Shown piece after piece: positions 62,074 through 64,000 of a stretch of DNA of 64,000 nt. The stretch covers positions 186,001 to 250,000 of the forward strand of contig CP009479.1 in the NCBI GenBank assembly GCA_000965745.1, read 5' to 3'. How positions within the stretch are numbered: position 1 is the stretch's first letter; every line of letters starts with the position of its first letter. The DNA comes from an uncultured archaeon. GTDB lineage: Archaea > Thermoplasmatota > Thermoplasmata > Thermoplasmatales > Thermoplasmataceae. The translations under genes and the position numbers were made by a program. The notes below the pieces were generated by a model. It did not search any database. It was given only the letters and a program-made list of their open reading frames with translations, and was not told the DNA's origin.

Positions 62074-63007
62074 GGCCATTTGCTCAAATATCCTTTTTTC
62101 AATAACCAATTCCAGGAGCCCTTCCTTTATCATGAACAGGTACAAGCTGGGCCGCCTTGTTGAAGACACCCTTTATGTCACGCCCTTTGAGTCACTGTTC
62201 CTGTTCATTAAAGGGAGGATCAGGCCTGAAAACCCTTTTTACAGCAACAGCCTCACCCTGATGAAGGAGCTCCTGCCCGGGAGCTCAGATCTGATACTCT
62301 ACACAGTCTATGAGCAGATGAAATTGAAGGGGCTGTACGTAAAGAAGGAATCCGACTCCCTGTTTTTCAGGAAAAGCCCCAGAAATGAGTACGACGGGCC
62401 CATGAAAGTGATGAGGGAGAGCAGGGATATTTCTTTTCAGGAACTGGCGAGCCTGTCCGGCTCACTTGTCGCCACAGTGGATGATGAGAACGACACGACG
62501 TTCTTCAGGGTTTATGGCGTTGAGCCGGAAGGGTCTGCAGACCTGGGGCTTCCGGGAGGCATCAGCACAGACAGGATATCTGACAGGCACGTTGCACAAT
62601 CGGAAGGGATGCCCGATTGGATAGGAAACGACTTCAGAGGTGTGAGGTTCCTCACCGAGCTTGAAGAGTGCCTTGTGAAGGAAGGAAAGGAAGGCGGCGT
62701 CGAGTGCTCGGAAAATCCCCTTTTCCGGATATACTCCGATCTCATAGGAAGGCGCCTGATCGTCAAGACGGGATTCAAGTACGGGACAAATTTCAGGGCC
62801 TACACGAAAACAATGGAAGAGCACGCGGATTACCTTATACACTTTCTTTCAGGCAGGGATGAATGGTATAAGATCAGCAGGGCGGTACGTGTTTCCCAGG
62901 GTGTTCACAAAATTATGATTTTCGCGGGATTTCTTGATGAAGAAATAAAATATGTAGCTGTTGAAAGAATAAGAGACCCGTTTTATAAGGGCCAAAAAAA
63001 CGATTGA
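62066..63007 (+). CDS. endA: tRNA-intron endonuclease EndA
   Basis: 313 residues from ATG 62066 (62132 is an alternative). The C-terminal catalytic part has Tyr239 (KTGFKYGTNFRAY), His253 (EEHADYLIHF) and Lys282 (VSQGVHKIMIFAG), the Tyr/His/Lys triad. The N-terminal half (KLGRLVEDTLYVTPFESLFL) is a degenerate repeat of the same fold, as in homodimeric alpha2 enzymes. It cuts bulge-helix-bulge introns such as that of the tRNA-Trp gene in this window. Overlaps the GTPase gene. Confidence 0.92.
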   Translation: MHRAICSNILFSITNSRSPSFIMNRYKLGRLVEDTLYVTPFESLFLFIKGRIRPENPFYSNSLTLMKELLPGSSDLILYTVYEQMKLKGLYVKKESDSLFFRKSPRNEYDGPMKVMRESRDISFQELASLSGSLVATVDDENDTTFFRVYGVEPEGSADLGLPGGISTDRISDRHVAQSEGMPDWIGNDFRGVRFLTELEECLVKEGKEGGVECSENPLFRIYSDLIGRRLIVKTGFKYGTNFRAYTKTMEEHADYLIHFLSGRDEWYKISRAVRVSQGVHKIMIFAGFLDEEIKYVAVERIRDPFYKGQKND

Positions 63008-63010
63008 AGT

Positions 63011-63613
63011 TCAGAGCTGAACTTCGAAATCATCTATTGTAAAGCTGAACTCTTCGTATGAGGATATGCGTCCCCTGTTCTTGAGTATCTCACGGGCAAG
63101 AAGCCAGTATATTACTGCCAGAGACCTTCTTCCCTTGTTGTTCGTTGGAATGACAAGATCAACGTAGTCGGTCTTGTTGTTTGCATCACAGAGTGCAATT
63201 ATCGGGACTCCCGTCTTCTTTGCCTCCTTCATGACCTGAGTATCTGCAAGCGGGTCTGTTACAACTATTGCCTTTGCCTCCCTGTAGCTGTCAAGCTGTG
63301 GGTTTGTCAGGGTTCCGGGTATGAATCTCCCGACTATTGAATTGGCTCCTACTACTTCGGAAAACTTGTTGACAGGCCTGAATGCGTACTGCCTCTGGGC
63401 GACCACGAGTATGTCGGAAGGCTCTATGCGCGAAAGTGTTCTGCCAGCTGTTACAAGCGCATCGTTTGTCTTTCGCACATCGAGTATGTAAAGACCGTCG
63501 TTTCTTATTTTGAAAATGTAATTCAGCATATCCTTTGATTTCATCTGTGTTCCAATATGAACACCGGATTTCTGATACTCTTCTTCTGTGATTAATAGCT
63601 CCTCATTGGTCAT
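63011..63613 (-). CDS. rps2: Small ribosomal subunit protein uS2
   Basis: 200 residues, archaeal length. Marks: SGVHIGTQMKSKDMLNYIFK, GLYILDVRKTNDAL, RFIPGTLTNPQLDSYREAKA, TDPLADTQVMKEAKKTGVPI and ALCDANNKTDYVDLVIPTNN. GTGATC lies a few bases before ATG 63613, matching the 16S anti-Shine-Dalgarno, and an AT-rich box (63655-63668) further up suggests a short leader. Convergent with endA. Confidence 0.96.
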   Translation of the reverse strand: MTNEELLITEEEYQKSGVHIGTQMKSKDMLNYIFKIRNDGLYILDVRKTNDALVTAGRTLSRIEPSDILVVAQRQYAFRPVNKFSEVVGANSIVGRFIPGTLTNPQLDSYREAKAIVVTDPLADTQVMKEAKKTGVPIIALCDANNKTDYVDLVIPTNNKGRRSLAVIYWLLAREILKNRGRISSYEEFSFTIDDFEVQL

Positions 63614-63819
63614 CAGATCACTCTTTTCTGGGATAATGTTTCCAGATATCCCGTTCTAATATATTTAATATTTTCTTTTGCTTTTTTAAATATAATTACA
63701 GGAATTATTAAAGACCGGCTTATATTGCAGGTCCCAGCAATGTTGAAATGCAATCTCCCACGGGGTGGGGAATATTCCGGGAACCACTGTGCAATGCTAA
63801 TATATGAGGATTCCTCTCT

Positions 63820-63826
63820 TTATAAA
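63820..63826 (+). promoter_or_regulatory. TATA box of the 2TM-domain gene
   Basis: tttataa centred about 23-26 bases before ATG 63845 fits a leaderless promoter. Confidence 0.5.
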
Positions 63827-63844
63827 CGCAAAGAATAAATTATC

Positions 63845-64000
63845 ATGAATGAGGAAGAGCTCAGGAGAAAGGCGGAGAAAATTGCAAAGGACAAGGTTGG
63901 GTTCCAGGTTCACCTTGGAATATACATTGCAGTCAACGTGTTCCTCATAGCCATCTGGTATTTCACAAGCCTCCCGCATGGGTCCTTCTTCCCATGGTTC
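63845..64000 (+). CDS. 2TM-domain protein, 5' part (cut by window end)
   Basis: 52 codons to the window edge: a charged helix (EEELRRKAEKIAKDKVGFQV) followed by the first membrane segment (HLGIYIAVNVFLIAIWYF), the pattern of small 2TM-domain proteins. The second membrane segment would lie beyond the window. Function of the family is unknown. Confidence 0.65.
   Translation, partial: MNEEELRRKAEKIAKDKVGFQVHLGIYIAVNVFLIAIWYFTSLPHGSFFPWF

Noticed and set aside
1-64000. CRISPR array or cas genes
   Set aside because: No regularly spaced direct repeats and no cas-like proteins were seen.

Overview
The window looks like chromosomal DNA of a thermoacidophilic euryarchaeon of the Thermoplasmatales type. 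The evidence is a two-repeat TATA-binding protein, the exonuclease subunit of DNA polymerase D, an archaeal TruD, a family 4 uracil-DNA glycosylase, a tRNA-intron endonuclease, ribosomal proteins uS2 and eL41, and an intron-bearing tRNA-Trp. Many genes have a TATA-like box about 26 bases before the start codon and no leader, often with GTG or TTG starts. Exported proteins carry dense N-X-S/T sequons and single membrane anchors. Type I CoaA and futalosine-route menaquinone genes also fit this order.

Left part (0-12.8 kb): a molybdenum-cofactor block (moaA, moaD, mobA, fdhD, moeA with a PBP-like tail, moeA), which points to a molybdo-enzyme such as formate dehydrogenase outside the window. Next come an aldehyde dehydrogenase, two tandem MFS transporters, and a thiolase/DUF35/class III CoA-transferase group beside an HxlR-type regulator. 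The thiolase has Ser where the family has its nucleophilic Cys.

Middle part (12.8-36 kb): a phosphodiesterase-fold enzyme, a surface protein, MscS, pirin, a protein made of three copies of a short helical module, transporters, a radical SAM enzyme, a DJ-1/PfpI protein, an M20 amidohydrolase and a tandem pair of membrane glycoproteins. A decayed IS607-type element follows. At 29.2-35.7 kb a tight six-gene operon encodes a hydrogenase-4/complex-I-like membrane complex. Its large subunit has lost the cysteines that hold the NiFe centre, so it is better described as an energy-converting-hydrogenase-related complex.

Accessory island (about 36-42 kb): two divergent members of an unrecognised gene family, a wrecked HEPN/nucleotidyltransferase pair, a wrecked AbiE pair (toxin frameshifted by a 14-bp tandem duplication), a second AbiEii tail fragment, and an intact HepT/MntA-like pair. 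A degenerate copy of the tRNA-Trp 3' part lies at the left and the intact tRNA-Trp gene at the right. The tRNA-Trp intron reads as a box C/D guide RNA whose two guides predict 2'-O-methylation of C34 and C39 of the same tRNA. A 22-codon eL41 gene ends one base before the tRNA starts.

Right part (42-64 kb): housekeeping genes for replication and repair (DP1, UDG), GMP synthesis (guaB), menaquinone (mqnA, mqnE, mqnC), coenzyme A (coaA, a PPAT-DUF84 fusion), transcription (TBP), RNA modification and splicing (truD, endA), a Ras-like GTPase, an aminotransferase and uS2.
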